Source: Candidatus Cloacimonetes bacterium HGW-Cloacimonetes-2
GTDB lineage: Bacteria; Cloacimonadota; Cloacimonadia; Cloacimonadales; Cloacimonadaceae
Length of the DNA: 39,673 nt
Direction of reading: 5' to 3'
NCBI GenBank assembly: GCA_002842035.1
Contig: PHBP01000001.1
Span: 1-39,673, forward strand
In this document: piece after piece, positions 1 to 7,437 of the stretch
Numbering within the stretch: position 1 is the stretch's first letter
Layout of the letters: every line of letters begins with the position of its first letter
Program-made: the position numbers and the translations under genes
Notes under the pieces: generated by a model
What the model was told of the DNA's origin: nothing
Seen by the model: only the letters and a program-made list of their open reading frames with translations
Databases searched by the model: none

Positions 1-187
1 ACAGATGCTCTCATTCGGTATTAGCCCAAGTTTCCCTGGGTTGTCCCCAATTTGAGGGTAGATAACCTACGCGTTACTCACCCGTTCGCCACTCTCAAGT
101 CCCCGAAGGAACTCTACCGTTCGACTTGCATGCCTAATCCACGCCGCCAGCGTTCGTCCTGAGCCAGGATCAAACTCTCCATCATGA
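1..187 (-). rRNA. rrs: 16S ribosomal RNA, 5' part only
   Basis: The minus strand carries the universal 16S start, with AGAGTTTGATCCTGGCTCAG ending at about position 160. It is followed by the usual GAYGAACGCTGGCGGC-type block and, further in, by GGCGAACGGGTGAGTAACGCG of the first domain. Only about the first 185 nt of the gene lie in the window and the rest continues past the left edge. The exact mature 5' end (here set near 187) is estimated from the usual distance to the AGAGTTTGATC block. The gene is transcribed leftward from the promoter near 307-334. Confidence 0.97.
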
Positions 188-252
188 AATTATGATTTCG
201 AATCGAATTGATTTGGACTCGCATTCACTTGCATTTCCACATCTATATACTC

Positions 253-263
253 TTTTAAAGATC
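253..263 (-). promoter_or_regulatory. boxA-like antitermination site in rRNA leader
   Basis: Read on the minus strand this is GATCTTTAAAA, close to the core of bacterial rrn boxA sequences (GCTCTTTAA). It lies about 70 nt upstream of the 16S 5' end and downstream of the rrn promoter, which is where NusB/S10-binding boxA sites normally lie. The match is short, so the call rests on position as much as on sequence. Confidence 0.4.
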
Positions 264-306
264 TCTGCCTGCCTGAAATCTTGTAATCACAAGCAAGCGT
301 TTAGTC

Positions 307-350
307 ATCTTCTACAAGGCCGTTTTTTTGTCAACAGCTTTTTTTAGGAT
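307..350 (-). promoter_or_regulatory. rRNA operon promoter with upstream A-tract
   Basis: On the minus strand a perfect TTGACA (-35) sits at 334-329. After 16 nt comes GAAGAT (312-307), which keeps the two most important -10 bases, A at position 2 and T at position 6. Directly upstream of the -35 is an A-tract (CCTAAAAAAAGCTG) resembling an UP element, as expected of a strong rRNA promoter. It leaves a leader of about 110-115 nt before 16S. The -10 is weak by E. coli standards, so its exact position is uncertain. Confidence 0.5.
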
Positions 351-704
351 TTCTTCATAACGGAGACAGAAGTATTTAATAAAAGACTGCCTAATATGTC
401 ATTAGAAAATCGTAAAAAAACTTTGTATAAGGTTTCGATATACTTGATTACTGCCTTCCAACCAGTCCATGAGGAGCCTCCGGAGCAGAGCCTGATATCC
501 TTAAATCGCGAAAACACTATGTGTATGATTGCGTAAATATGGCCTAAGCACGTCCTAAAACAGCTCCCAATAAGCTCCCCTTAATCTGAAAGTCGTCAAA
601 CGCATACCGGAAGGGTGTTTCCTGGATCTCCATGCAGGATTCAAGCAGGCTACAAGCAGGAAGCAGGCAGGATAGCAAGCGTAGCCCATTTCAGGCATCA
701 GGAC
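351..704. other. gene-free stretch between rrn promoter and trxA terminator
   Basis: No convincing coding region is seen on either strand here. The part next to the rRNA promoter is A+T-rich and may include distal UP-type sequence. The only other structure noticed is the short imperfect CAAGCAGG repeat near 642-667. Reading frames entering from the right on the plus strand are antisense to trxA and are not considered real. Confidence 0.5.
642..667 (+). repeat. short imperfect CAAGCAGG direct repeat
   Basis: CAAGCAGG occurs at 642-649 and 653-660, followed at once by AAGCAGG (661-667) and further degenerate CAGG units. The period is about 11 nt. It lies just past the groES-trxA terminator. 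No function is evident and it may be simple-sequence drift. Confidence 0.4.
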
Positions 705-730
705 AAAAAAAGCCCCGGATTATCCGGGGC
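705..730 (-). terminator. intrinsic terminator of groES-trxA
   Basis: GCCCCGGAT (712-720) pairs with ATCCGGGGC (722-730). On the minus strand the stem is followed by seven T residues (plus-strand A's at 705-711). It sits 23 nt past the trxA stop and faces the right way to end that operon. Confidence 0.92.
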
Positions 731-752
731 AAGATGGATATATTGTGTTCTA

Positions 753-1061
753 TTATACCAGTTTAGCCATGATCTTGTCCTTTTGGACGAGACCTACCAG
801 TTGGTCTGCGACAACACCATCCTTGAAGACAAGGAGAGTCGGGATGGACATAATAGAGTACTTACTGGCGATATCAGGAGACTCGTCGATATTGACCTTA
901 ACGATCTTGACTTTACCTTCTACTTCAGCTTCAACCTTCTCAATGATAGGATTGAGAGCCTTGCAGGGACCGCACCAGGGAGCCCAGAAATCAACCAAGA
1001 CAGGGATCTCGGACTTGAGAACTTCGGCTTCGAAGCTCTGGCTATTTACCATTAAAGCCAT
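753..1061 (-). CDS. trxA: thioredoxin
   Basis: This 102-residue protein is a classic single-domain thioredoxin, a cytoplasmic disulfide reductant that serves ribonucleotide reductase, repair enzymes and peroxidases. The active site WCGPC is at about residues 29-33 in the context DFWAPWCGPC, and the cis-proline loop appears as SIPTLLVF near residue 73. The length is normal for the family. The start is ATG at 1061, three nt after the groES stop; a second ATG three codons in has no better ribosome site. It forms a two-gene operon with groES and ends at the hairpin at 705-730, so it is probably co-induced by heat or protein stress through the shared promoter and CIRCE-like operator. Identity is very secure. 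Confidence 0.97.
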   Translation of the reverse strand: MALMVNSQSFEAEVLKSEIPVLVDFWAPWCGPCKALNPIIEKVEAEVEGKVKIVKVNIDESPDIASKYSIMSIPTLLVFKDGVVADQLVGLVQKDKIMAKLV

Positions 1062-1064
1062 AAT

Positions 1065-1337
1065 CTACTCGACAATAGCGAGGATATCGCTCTTTGAGAG
1101 AATGAGCAGCTTTTCGCCATCAAGCTCTATCTCTGTGCCGGCATACTTGCCATAAAGGACTTGATCGCCCACTTTCACTATCTTCTGCAGATCCTCATCG
1201 GTGCCAACAGCTATTACTTCTGCCATCTGAGGTTTTTCTTTGGCTGTATCGGGGATAATAATGCCGCCCACCATCTTTTCTTCATTGGCGCGGTTAAGTT
1301 TCACCACAACGTGGTCTTCAATCGGTCTGAGTTTCAT
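1065..1337 (-). CDS. groES: co-chaperonin GroES
   Basis: This 90-residue protein is the GroES/Cpn10 lid of the GroEL chaperonin. It begins with the family N-terminus KLRPIEDHVVVK, has a mobile-loop segment EEKMVGGIIIPDTAKEKP at about residues 19-36, and ends with the dome/strand signature VLYGKYAGTEIELDGEKLLIL and DILAIVE. A strong GGAGG ribosome site lies 8 nt before the ATG. Unusually the next gene is trxA and no groEL is present in the window, so GroEL must be encoded elsewhere. The promoter (TTGCTA/TATACT) overlaps a CIRCE-like inverted repeat, which implies HrcA-type repression. Confidence 0.97.
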   Translation of the reverse strand: MKLRPIEDHVVVKLNRANEEKMVGGIIIPDTAKEKPQMAEVIAVGTDEDLQKIVKVGDQVLYGKYAGTEIELDGEKLLILSKSDILAIVE

Positions 1338-1377
1338 TGTAAAACCTCCATAATTAGTAGTATCGATTTCATATATT

Positions 1378-1406
1378 AGTATAAGCGATTAGCGCTTTAT
1401 TAGCAA
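1378..1406 (-). promoter_or_regulatory. groES-trxA promoter
   Basis: On the minus strand TTGCTA (1406-1401) and TATACT (1383-1378) are separated by exactly 17 nt. This is a good sigma-70-type promoter and predicts a transcript starting near 1371, with a leader of about 34 nt carrying GGAGG before groES. Its -35 lies inside the CIRCE-like operator. Confidence 0.7.
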
Positions 1407-1426
1407 ACACTATTTCTGAGTGCCAG
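1400..1426. promoter_or_regulatory. CIRCE-like HrcA operator upstream of groES
   Basis: The plus strand reads TTAGCAAAC, a 9-nt spacer, then GAGTGCCAG. The CIRCE consensus is TTAGCACTC-N9-GAGTGCTAA, so each half-site matches at 7 of 9 positions with the exact spacer length. It overlaps the -35 box of the groES promoter, a position that would let HrcA block RNA polymerase. No hrcA gene is in the window. Confidence 0.72.
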
Positions 1427-1592
1427 TTTTTGGTCAAGTTCTAATTTGGTTGATATTGCAGAATACCATACAAAGCCTATAATATCGCGATATTCTGACC
1501 CATCCTCATAAGGCAAATATGAGGGTTGTGACATACTGATAAGACAAGGTGAATGAAGGTCCGGTTTGCTGATAGAGGGAGTTTGGGAGTAC

Positions 1593-1615
1593 AAAAAAAG
1601 CCCCGCAAGCGGGGC
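1593..1615 (-). terminator. intrinsic terminator of the 822-residue secreted protein gene
   Basis: GCCCCGC (1600-1606) and GCGGGGC (1609-1615) form a tight GC-rich hairpin. On the minus strand it is followed by seven T residues (plus-strand A's 1593-1599). It lies 24 nt past the stop codon of the gene at 1640-4108. The rest of the 1427-1592 interval holds nothing I can recognise. Confidence 0.92.
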
Positions 1616-1639
1616 TTTGATTGAATCTATATTAGTAGT

Positions 1640-4108
1640 TTACTTTACCAGGACTACCTTCTGAGTGAAGGTCTTGTTTCCTGCGGTCATACGCACGAGG
1701 TAGAGTCCAGTGGAGCAGGCGTTTCCGCTATTGTCCATACCATTCCATTCGATGCGGTGGTTACCGGCAGTGGCAGGTGCGTTATCAAGTACGCGTACCA
1801 ATTGACCACGGTTGTTGTAGATCTTGATAGCAACAGAATTGTTATCGGCAAGGCTGTAGCTGATGAAGGCAATCGGATTGAAGGGATTGGGATAGACGTT
1901 CTTCAGTTCCGTAACAACGGGAATATTGGGAGTGCCGTTGTTTTGTCCGGCAACGTAATCCAGCCTGATCGGACCGTGGAAATCTGTGGTGCCATCGATA
2001 TCCACATTCTGTAGCCAGTAATAATAGGTACCGGTCTCATAGATCTCGCTATCCACATAGACATAGGACTGGGTTGTGGAAGTATTCGTAGCTGTGATCA
2101 GAGGGCTTACAATCTGGGCATTCATTGCATTAGTATCGATGCCACGATAGATGTAGTATCCACTGACGCCTGTCTCAGATTGTGTGACCCACATCAGGCT
2201 GACCAGATTCTGGGCAGAGAGAGTGGCGGTGAAAGAAGAGAGCTCGACAGGAAGGGTGGGGTCTTGATCTCCAAGTACTACCGGCAAATCAAGATCCTTG
2301 TTTGCAGAGATATTCATCACGATCTGCGATCCATTTCCAGCCACTGAATTCCAACTACCATTTTGATAATAAGCACCATAGGGAGCGGTAGAATCAAATG
2401 TGAGGGTCCAAGGACCTGAGCCAATAAGATTGAATACATTCTGATAACTTGGTGTGAAGCTTGCGTTGTTAATCTCTGGTATAGTTTGGTTGGCACTGTC
2501 GTTGGCATTACCACCGGTAACTGTCACCGTTCCGACGGTTGTTCCATTAGGATAATCAAATGCACTTGCAAAATCAGCCAGAAAACGGGGAGAGATCTGG
2601 ATAGCACTATTAAACTGACCAACCAGGCAAATGATATTCTGTGGCGTAGTAGGGATGGTGGTTCCGCTGTAATCAGTATTGGCAAAAGTTCTCAGGGTAA
2701 GGGTTGTAACATCCTGAGTTGCATTGATGTTTTGAGCAGAGGTGGAAAACGTTCCGGTGGAACCAAGTGTAACATTCTCAACCAAAATTAGTTTAGATTG
2801 ATCTGCACTGGTAAGGCTTGCCAGGGTTCTCACAGTGGGAATAACTGGATTATCTGTAGAGGTAGGCATCCCAGGATCAAGAACAGGTATAAACTCAAGC
2901 AGTTGATTGTAAAGAGCAAGTGTTCCGACTATGTTCTCGATTCCATCACCAATATTGTAATTCGTAGTAATCTTTCCCGAAGGATCGTAGATCATTATAG
3001 CGGCCGTGGAATCTTCTATCCACTTCTGATTTCCTGTAGTGTGTTTGAATGTGATGATTGATTCCCCAGTTAAGCGATATACCGTTCCATCTGTAGCTCC
3101 AGCCCTTAAGCTTGCTATATCGGATACATCTGTGATTGTGGGGAAAGTGTAGATTGCAGTGGAAACACTACTATCCGTCATACCAGATTTTGAGGCATAT
3201 GCCCAAATTGTTGTATTACTTGAAACATTCAAAGCAGAACTATATAGGGTCCAAGGACCAGTCTCGCTTGTAAGGCTATAATGAACCGAAGCCCCATCTG
3301 TAGCTGAACTAATCTGAACTGACTGCGCCGTGATATATTCACCAGTTCCAGGGGAAAAAGTAGGAGCGGCTACTGTAGGCGACCCACCCGCATCGGAAGC
3401 AACATCAGCCCACTCGGTTCCGACAATTATGCCATCAAAAGTAGCAAGAGTCCCAGCGTGCCATTGGCGAATACCAACCATTGAAATTGATGTTGCATCA
3501 GCTGCAGTATCATTAGTTATCGCGACATTGGGCGTAGGCTCAGGCTCACCGAGTGGTGGATTAACGAACAAATAGACAGCATCATCTGTAGAAGAGCCAG
3601 TATTAAACGTGTATTTGATCACTATATGGTATGTGGTACCAGTTGAATAATTTGTTGGATCCCAAGTAGCTGCAGCTGTTGTCTTTGCCAATCCAAAATT
3701 TACATTTCCAGAAACCAGCCTAATCCATAATCTGCCGTGAAAGGTAGTTGAGTTCTGCATGAAATGCATGCTGTATCCAGTTGAAGTTGTTGTTATTGAA
3801 GTATTTATCAAGAATGAGTAATAGATACTTCCAGAATTCACTGAAGAGAAACTCTTGTTGACATCCTCTCCATTACCTGATGGAGTTGTAGCATTCCCTA
3901 TACCCGAGCCAGAGTAACCAATATAGGATAAACTGGGGCTAGCAATCTTCATCGGGGTTTGACCGGCACCACTATGAGCCGACCATCCATTGGCAGTATC
4001 TGTGAGATTAGATCCCACAACTCCGGTGAAGTCATCAGTTAATAGTACTGCAGAATAAGCAGTTCCAATCAAGATGACAATCAATATCGACAGAAATAGC
4101 TGTTTCAT
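1640..4108 (-). CDS. secreted multidomain protein with FlgD-like/T9SS-type C-terminal sorting module
   Basis: An 822-residue exported protein. Residues 1-19 are a typical signal peptide (short basic start, hydrophobic core, AYS-A cleavage site). Residues about 25-235 look like a beta-sandwich (lectin/LamG-like) module. Residues about 245-322 resemble the chitobiase/beta-hexosaminidase C-terminal Ig-like domain (APTFSPGTGEY start, VHYSL core). About 327-515 resembles the OB-fold DUF5689-type module (GTVYRLTGE, IEDSTAAIMIYD). A fibronectin-like segment starting VELSSFTA follows near 640. The last 75 residues carry YPNPFNP and end in a typical sorting tail (GLYLVRM, QKVVLVK). It is probably displayed or released at the cell surface. 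Its ligand cannot be read from the sequence. A GGGAGG ribosome site precedes the ATG. Confidence 0.85.
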   Translation of the reverse strand: MKQLFLSILIVILIGTAYSAVLLTDDFTGVVGSNLTDTANGWSAHSGAGQTPMKIASPSLSYIGYSGSGIGNATTPSGNGEDVNKSFSSVNSGSIYYSFLINTSITTTSTGYSMHFMQNSTTFHGRLWIRLVSGNVNFGLAKTTAAATWDPTNYSTGTTYHIVIKYTFNTGSSTDDAVYLFVNPPLGEPEPTPNVAITNDTAADATSISMVGIRQWHAGTLATFDGIIVGTEWADVASDAGGSPTVAAPTFSPGTGEYITAQSVQISSATDGASVHYSLTSETGPWTLYSSALNVSSNTTIWAYASKSGMTDSSVSTAIYTFPTITDVSDIASLRAGATDGTVYRLTGESIITFKHTTGNQKWIEDSTAAIMIYDPSGKITTNYNIGDGIENIVGTLALYNQLLEFIPVLDPGMPTSTDNPVIPTVRTLASLTSADQSKLILVENVTLGSTGTFSTSAQNINATQDVTTLTLRTFANTDYSGTTIPTTPQNIICLVGQFNSAIQISPRFLADFASAFDYPNGTTVGTVTVTGGNANDSANQTIPEINNASFTPSYQNVFNLIGSGPWTLTFDSTAPYGAYYQNGSWNSVAGNGSQIVMNISANKDLDLPVVLGDQDPTLPVELSSFTATLSAQNLVSLMWVTQSETGVSGYYIYRGIDTNAMNAQIVSPLITATNTSTTQSYVYVDSEIYETGTYYYWLQNVDIDGTTDFHGPIRLDYVAGQNNGTPNIPVVTELKNVYPNPFNPIAFISYSLADNNSVAIKIYNNRGQLVRVLDNAPATAGNHRIEWNGMDNSGNACSTGLYLVRMTAGNKTFTQKVVLVK

Positions 4109-4129
4109 AATTCCTCCCTGAATTACGTA

Positions 4130-4159
4130 AGTATATCTTGTATTAACAATTTAATCCAA
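4130..4159 (-). promoter_or_regulatory. candidate promoter for the secreted protein gene
   Basis: On the minus strand TTGGAT (4159-4154) and TATACT (4135-4130) are 18 nt apart, 22 nt before the ATG at 4108. The -10 is identical to that of groES; the -35 is weak. No terminator is seen between the end of the polysaccharide operon (4196) and this gene, so read-through from the operon is also possible. Confidence 0.45.
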
Positions 4160-4195
4160 TGACTCCGATATATGCGGCTGTCGTTTCTTGGCAAG

Positions 4196-5335
4196 TTATT
4201 TATTCTTAACAGATTCATTCAATAGCAAACGCACCATCTTCTCGGCAACTTTGTGGCCATAAAGATCAGGATGCGCTTCAGGTGGTGCAAAGCCGGGAAT
4301 GGCGCTGGGAAAGGCGCTTGAGCCGGGATCAAGCAGTAAGTTCCATCTAGCTTGGACGGTTTCCACCCATTCGGTTTCTGTACGAAGGGTTATGCAGGGT
4401 TTCCTTAGGAGATATGCCTCTTTCTGCACTCCACCTGAATCGGTAATCATAGCTTTAGCATTGGAATGTAAGAGTATGAAATTCAGGTAAGCCTGAGGCT
4501 CTATCAGGATCAGATTCTTGTAAGTATCTGCTCCAAAACCTCGGATGATCTTACTTGTTCTGGGGTGAACGGGAAATACTACAGGTGTATTAAGGCTATC
4601 CAAACCACTTAGTATGTGCATCAGGTTATGAGGATCATCCACATTGTATGGACGATGAAGGGTAAGGAGGTAGTATTCTCCGGGATTCACCAGATGCTTG
4701 GCGAGCAAATCCAGGGCATTGGAGCTTTGCAGTGCTTTTTTTAAGCCGAACTCAACCGTATCGGTCATAATATCGCCAACCAGGTAGCTCTTTGAAAGGA
4801 GTCCCTCTGCCTTGGCATTGTCCATTGCCGTTTGAGTGGGACAGAGCAGCAGATCGCTAGTGTGATCGGCTACTATGCGATTGATCTCTTCCGGCATGGA
4901 GCGGTTGAAACTGCGCAGGCAGGCTTCCACGTGAGCAGTTCGGATGCCCAGCTTAGCGCCAACCAAAGCACCAGCCAGAGTCGAATTGGTATCTCCGTAG
5001 ATGACCAATAGATCAGGCTTCTCTTTGATGCAGAGTTCCTCTATCCCCTCCAGCATCCGAGCCGTCTGAGCTCCCTGTAAACCACTTCCTGCCTCCAGGT
5101 TGTAGTCCGGCTTGGGAATATCCAGATCACCAAAGAAGGTTTCACTCATGGCGCTGTCATAATGCTGCCCGGTGTGGACAATCTTCTGCTCGCACTCACC
5201 CGATAAAGCCCGGACCAAAGCGGCTAGCTTCACAAACTGGGGTCTAGCCCCGACGATATGTATAACACGTGGTGTCGTGATGACGTGGTGTCGTGGGAAC
5301 GAATTCTGAGTTTCCACATCTCTGCTAGTTAACAC
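4196..5335 (-). CDS. wecB: non-hydrolysing UDP-N-acetylglucosamine 2-epimerase
   Basis: This 379-residue protein interconverts UDP-GlcNAc and UDP-ManNAc in the cytoplasm, supplying a ManNAc-type precursor for the surface glycan. Family marks are IVGARPQFVK near residue 28, HTGQHYD, VIYGDTNSTLAGAL, the HVEACLRSFNRSMPEE segment (usually EAGLRS, here Cys replaces Gly), LTLHRPYNVDD and the nucleotide-binding TDSGGVQKEAY. The start is a GTG inside the stop region of the upstream four-helix-bundle gene, with GGAGA about 7 nt before it. The first about 22 residues are not family sequence: they are encoded partly by two copies of a 12-bp repeat that brackets the upstream gene. It is the last gene of the operon, and no terminator is seen after it. 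Confidence 0.93.
   Translation of the reverse strand: MLTSRDVETQNSFPRHHVITTPRVIHIVGARPQFVKLAALVRALSGECEQKIVHTGQHYDSAMSETFFGDLDIPKPDYNLEAGSGLQGAQTARMLEGIEELCIKEKPDLLVIYGDTNSTLAGALVGAKLGIRTAHVEACLRSFNRSMPEEINRIVADHTSDLLLCPTQTAMDNAKAEGLLSKSYLVGDIMTDTVEFGLKKALQSSNALDLLAKHLVNPGEYYLLTLHRPYNVDDPHNLMHILSGLDSLNTPVVFPVHPRTSKIIRGFGADTYKNLILIEPQAYLNFILLHSNAKAMITDSGGVQKEAYLLRKPCITLRTETEWVETVQARWNLLLDPGSSAFPSAIPGFAPPEAHPDLYGHKVAEKMVRLLLNESVKNK
5268..5295 (+). repeat. two tandem CGTGGTGTCGTG units (left copy of a bracketing inverted repeat)
   Basis: CGTGGTGTCGTG occurs at 5268-5279 and again at 5284-5295, a 16-bp period. The same unit appears in the opposite orientation at 5730-5741. The two sites bracket the four-helix-bundle gene. 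This copy lies inside the 5' coding end of the epimerase gene. Confidence 0.85.
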
Positions 5336-5682
5336 TGATTGTTCTCCAGTTTATTGATCAGTCCATTTAACATACTTCTTAGTCGTTTTATCGTCTCCAA
5401 GTTTACACCAATCTCTTCTATGTAGTTAAGAATCTTAGCTATTTCGAGTTGTGTTTCTATCTCAAGTAACGAACCCTTTGCAATGTATAAGAATTGAACA
5501 AATTCCTTTGTGCTTTTTCGTCCGGAACCTTCTGCAATATTAGAGGGAATCGAGACTGCAGCCCTTTGAAGTTGAGATGACAAACCATACACTTCGTGCT
5601 TGGGGAAATTTGCTGTAAGTTTGTAAACATCAGAAACGAAGTGCAAGCTTAGCTTCCATACGTCCAAATCTCTATAAGTCAT
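5329..5682 (-). CDS. four-helix-bundle protein (S23/23S rRNA intervening-sequence protein family)
   Basis: A 117-residue protein of the S23/bAvd-like four-helix-bundle family. The signature is clear: YRDLDVWKLSLHFVSDVYKLT at the start, FPKHEVYGLSSQLQRAAVSIP, NIAEGSGR near residue 50, then FVQFLYIAKGSLLEIETQLEIA. The family occurs in 23S rRNA intervening sequences and as solitary genes scattered through many genomes; related Avd proteins bind nucleic acid in diversity-generating retroelements. No reverse transcriptase or variable repeat is seen here. It sits between the sugar transferase and epimerase genes, is bracketed by inverted GTGGTGTCGTG-type repeats, and its stop overlaps the epimerase GTG start. 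No clear ribosome site precedes it. It has no evident role in glycan synthesis and looks like an inserted cassette. Confidence 0.9.
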   Translation of the reverse strand: MTYRDLDVWKLSLHFVSDVYKLTANFPKHEVYGLSSQLQRAAVSIPSNIAEGSGRKSTKEFVQFLYIAKGSLLEIETQLEIAKILNYIEEIGVNLETIKRLRSMLNGLINKLENNQC

Positions 5683-5707
5683 ATTCTATCTGCTTCACCC
5701 AGCCAGT

Positions 5708-5741
5708 CGTCACCACGCCATCACGTTGCCACGACACCACG
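5708..5741 (-). repeat. inverted copy of the bracketing repeat
   Basis: The plus strand carries CACGACACCACG at 5730-5741, the exact reverse complement of the unit at 5268-5295. A degenerate second copy, CGTCACCACG, lies at 5708-5717. Both lie in the 63-nt gap between the four-helix-bundle gene and the sugar transferase gene, so the two repeat clusters face each other across the gene. Confidence 0.8.
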
Positions 5742-5745
5742 ATTG

Positions 5746-7344
5746 TTAAAAGCTTCTCGCTTTTTTCACCAGGATGTTCCATGCCGCCTTGAAGAAATAT
5801 CGGCAGTCTGTAGCGAAGGGTCTTTCCAGTTTGGCCAAGATATAGCGTCGTTCGGATTCGACTATATCCTCAAAGGTCTTGGGCATATCTGCATAGAACG
5901 GCGGTAACAGCCCTGGTTTTACCTTCAGTCGCAGCTCCTGCATATCAGGGGGATAGAGACTGAAATAGTGTTCCGAGAGTGCTCTAACGCCAACAATGGA
6001 GAGCTCCCCCCGGAAGAAATTGAGGAATTGGGGTAGCTCGTCAATCCAAAGCTTTCTCAAGATCTTGCCCCAGGAAGTTACGCGGAAGTCGTCCCGGAAT
6101 TTGCCGCCTTCCTGAAGTGCATTCGTCTGATATACGTAATCCTGGAGGTATTCACTGTAGGGGTGCATAGTGCGGAATTTCTTTACATAGATGATTTTCC
6201 CACCCTGTCCCTTACGCTTAAGCCTGATGAATGGTCCATAAGTAGGATTGGCATCGGTACGTGGCTCTTTAGTCTTCTTTAAGATGAAAACTGTTTGTCC
6301 ATTGATTTCTCGTTTGTGAATCAGCTCAAAGCCACAAAAGTAGAAACGACCAAGCATCTCAGTTTCAGAGAGAGCTCTATTGCGTCCTTTGGTGAGAGCA
6401 AAATACCAGCCTTGGAGTACGGGAAGCTTGGGCATTACCCGTCGGATTAAGAAGTCAAAGAAATATAGGAAAGCACCACCGATTTTTGTGTAATGGTGGT
6501 AAAACATATGCTTGCGCTGAGTAATCGTCTGTCCGCAGCAGATGAAAACTCCACCTTGGAGTAGCATTTCGTTTACCCGGATTAGGTAGTAGTTTATGCG
6601 GCGAAGGTCGTTGACGCGGTGCAAGTTTATAAAGAGCTGATGGCTATCTTCTGGTTCATTTTGGATATTGAAGTAGGTTTCGGAATTGAGTATCAGAGTC
6701 TGGTTTTTACTAAAGCGGGTTAGCTCAAGATAGTCATTGATAAACTCAAACCAGAGGGGAACTTCCGCAAGATATCTCTGCCATAGAGGCATTAGAATAG
6801 AGTCTTGATCCAAAGCCTGAGAAAAGGGAGGGATATAAGCAGCATTTGATATCGCAGGTATTTCGTAAGCCTCTTGAAGAAAGAACTTTGGGCTTTGGGA
6901 ATCCTCTAGAGCCTCAGATCTGGTTACCAGCTTTGTGCTGGCATAGTCCTTGTTTTCTTTGTGAAATCTGAAGGCATAAAAAAAGCCCAGGAACAGAAAG
7001 AGTTCCAGGGCAAAACTGGTAAGTATGGTTCCAAATACGATAAAACGCGAGTAATAGAACTTTCCAAAGATGTACATCAGCCCAAGTATGGCGGCAATCG
7101 CAACAGAATTACATGCAAAAATGCGTTTGATATAGCCAATACCTGATGAGACGGTTTTTATGGAGTACTTTGATCCCCAGACCGATGTAAACAGCCAGAT
7201 CAGTGTAAATGGGACAAAACTGCGCCAATAGGTCTGGATAATGCGCAAAGTCCCGGGCTTGATCTTGGCAGCCAGCAGAAATGCGAATGTGATGATTGCC
7301 AGATCAAGGATGAAGAGGGAGTATTTGGAGAGTTTGTATTTCAC
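5746..7344 (-). CDS. polyprenyl-phosphate sugar-1-phosphate transferase (initiating), divergent long form
   Basis: This 532-residue membrane protein probably starts the repeat unit by moving a sugar-1-phosphate onto undecaprenyl phosphate. About four N-terminal membrane segments lie within residues 8-125. Residues about 180-360 resemble a degenerate methyltransferase-like region (a nonpolar stretch near 290-300, then a segment ending FYFCGFEL). The Bac_transf catalytic part occupies 370-530: KKFRTM (388-393), WIDELPQFLNFFRGELSIVGVR (two parts, 433-454) and KPGLLPP (477-482). The usual membrane hairpin just before the catalytic domain is replaced by the middle region, and the acidic pair normally expected after KFRTM is reduced to one Glu (398). 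The start is GTG at 7344 with TAGGG before it. Substrate cannot be told. Confidence 0.85.
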   Translation of the reverse strand: MKYKLSKYSLFILDLAIITFAFLLAAKIKPGTLRIIQTYWRSFVPFTLIWLFTSVWGSKYSIKTVSSGIGYIKRIFACNSVAIAAILGLMYIFGKFYYSRFIVFGTILTSFALELFLFLGFFYAFRFHKENKDYASTKLVTRSEALEDSQSPKFFLQEAYEIPAISNAAYIPPFSQALDQDSILMPLWQRYLAEVPLWFEFINDYLELTRFSKNQTLILNSETYFNIQNEPEDSHQLFINLHRVNDLRRINYYLIRVNEMLLQGGVFICCGQTITQRKHMFYHHYTKIGGAFLYFFDFLIRRVMPKLPVLQGWYFALTKGRNRALSETEMLGRFYFCGFELIHKREINGQTVFILKKTKEPRTDANPTYGPFIRLKRKGQGGKIIYVKKFRTMHPYSEYLQDYVYQTNALQEGGKFRDDFRVTSWGKILRKLWIDELPQFLNFFRGELSIVGVRALSEHYFSLYPPDMQELRLKVKPGLLPPFYADMPKTFEDIVESERRYILAKLERPFATDCRYFFKAAWNILVKKARSF

Positions 7345-7437
7345 TTAAACCCTACCGGGATGATATCGATTGCCATTCCAACACACGACTGTGATTATAA
7401 TATTGTCGATTGGACCTTGATAGGTAAATGAGGATCT

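Noticed and set aside
615-1379. Plus-strand open frames across trxA and groES
   Set aside because: They are antisense to two certain genes, lack ribosome sites and show no family likeness.
1400-1594. 64-codon minus-strand frame upstream of groES
   Set aside because: It ends inside the CIRCE-like operator and promoter, has no ribosome site and the peptide resembles no family.
5329-5682. Diversity-generating retroelement (Avd-like protein)
   Set aside because: No reverse transcriptase, template repeat or variable repeat is seen nearby; the protein fits solitary S23-type genes.
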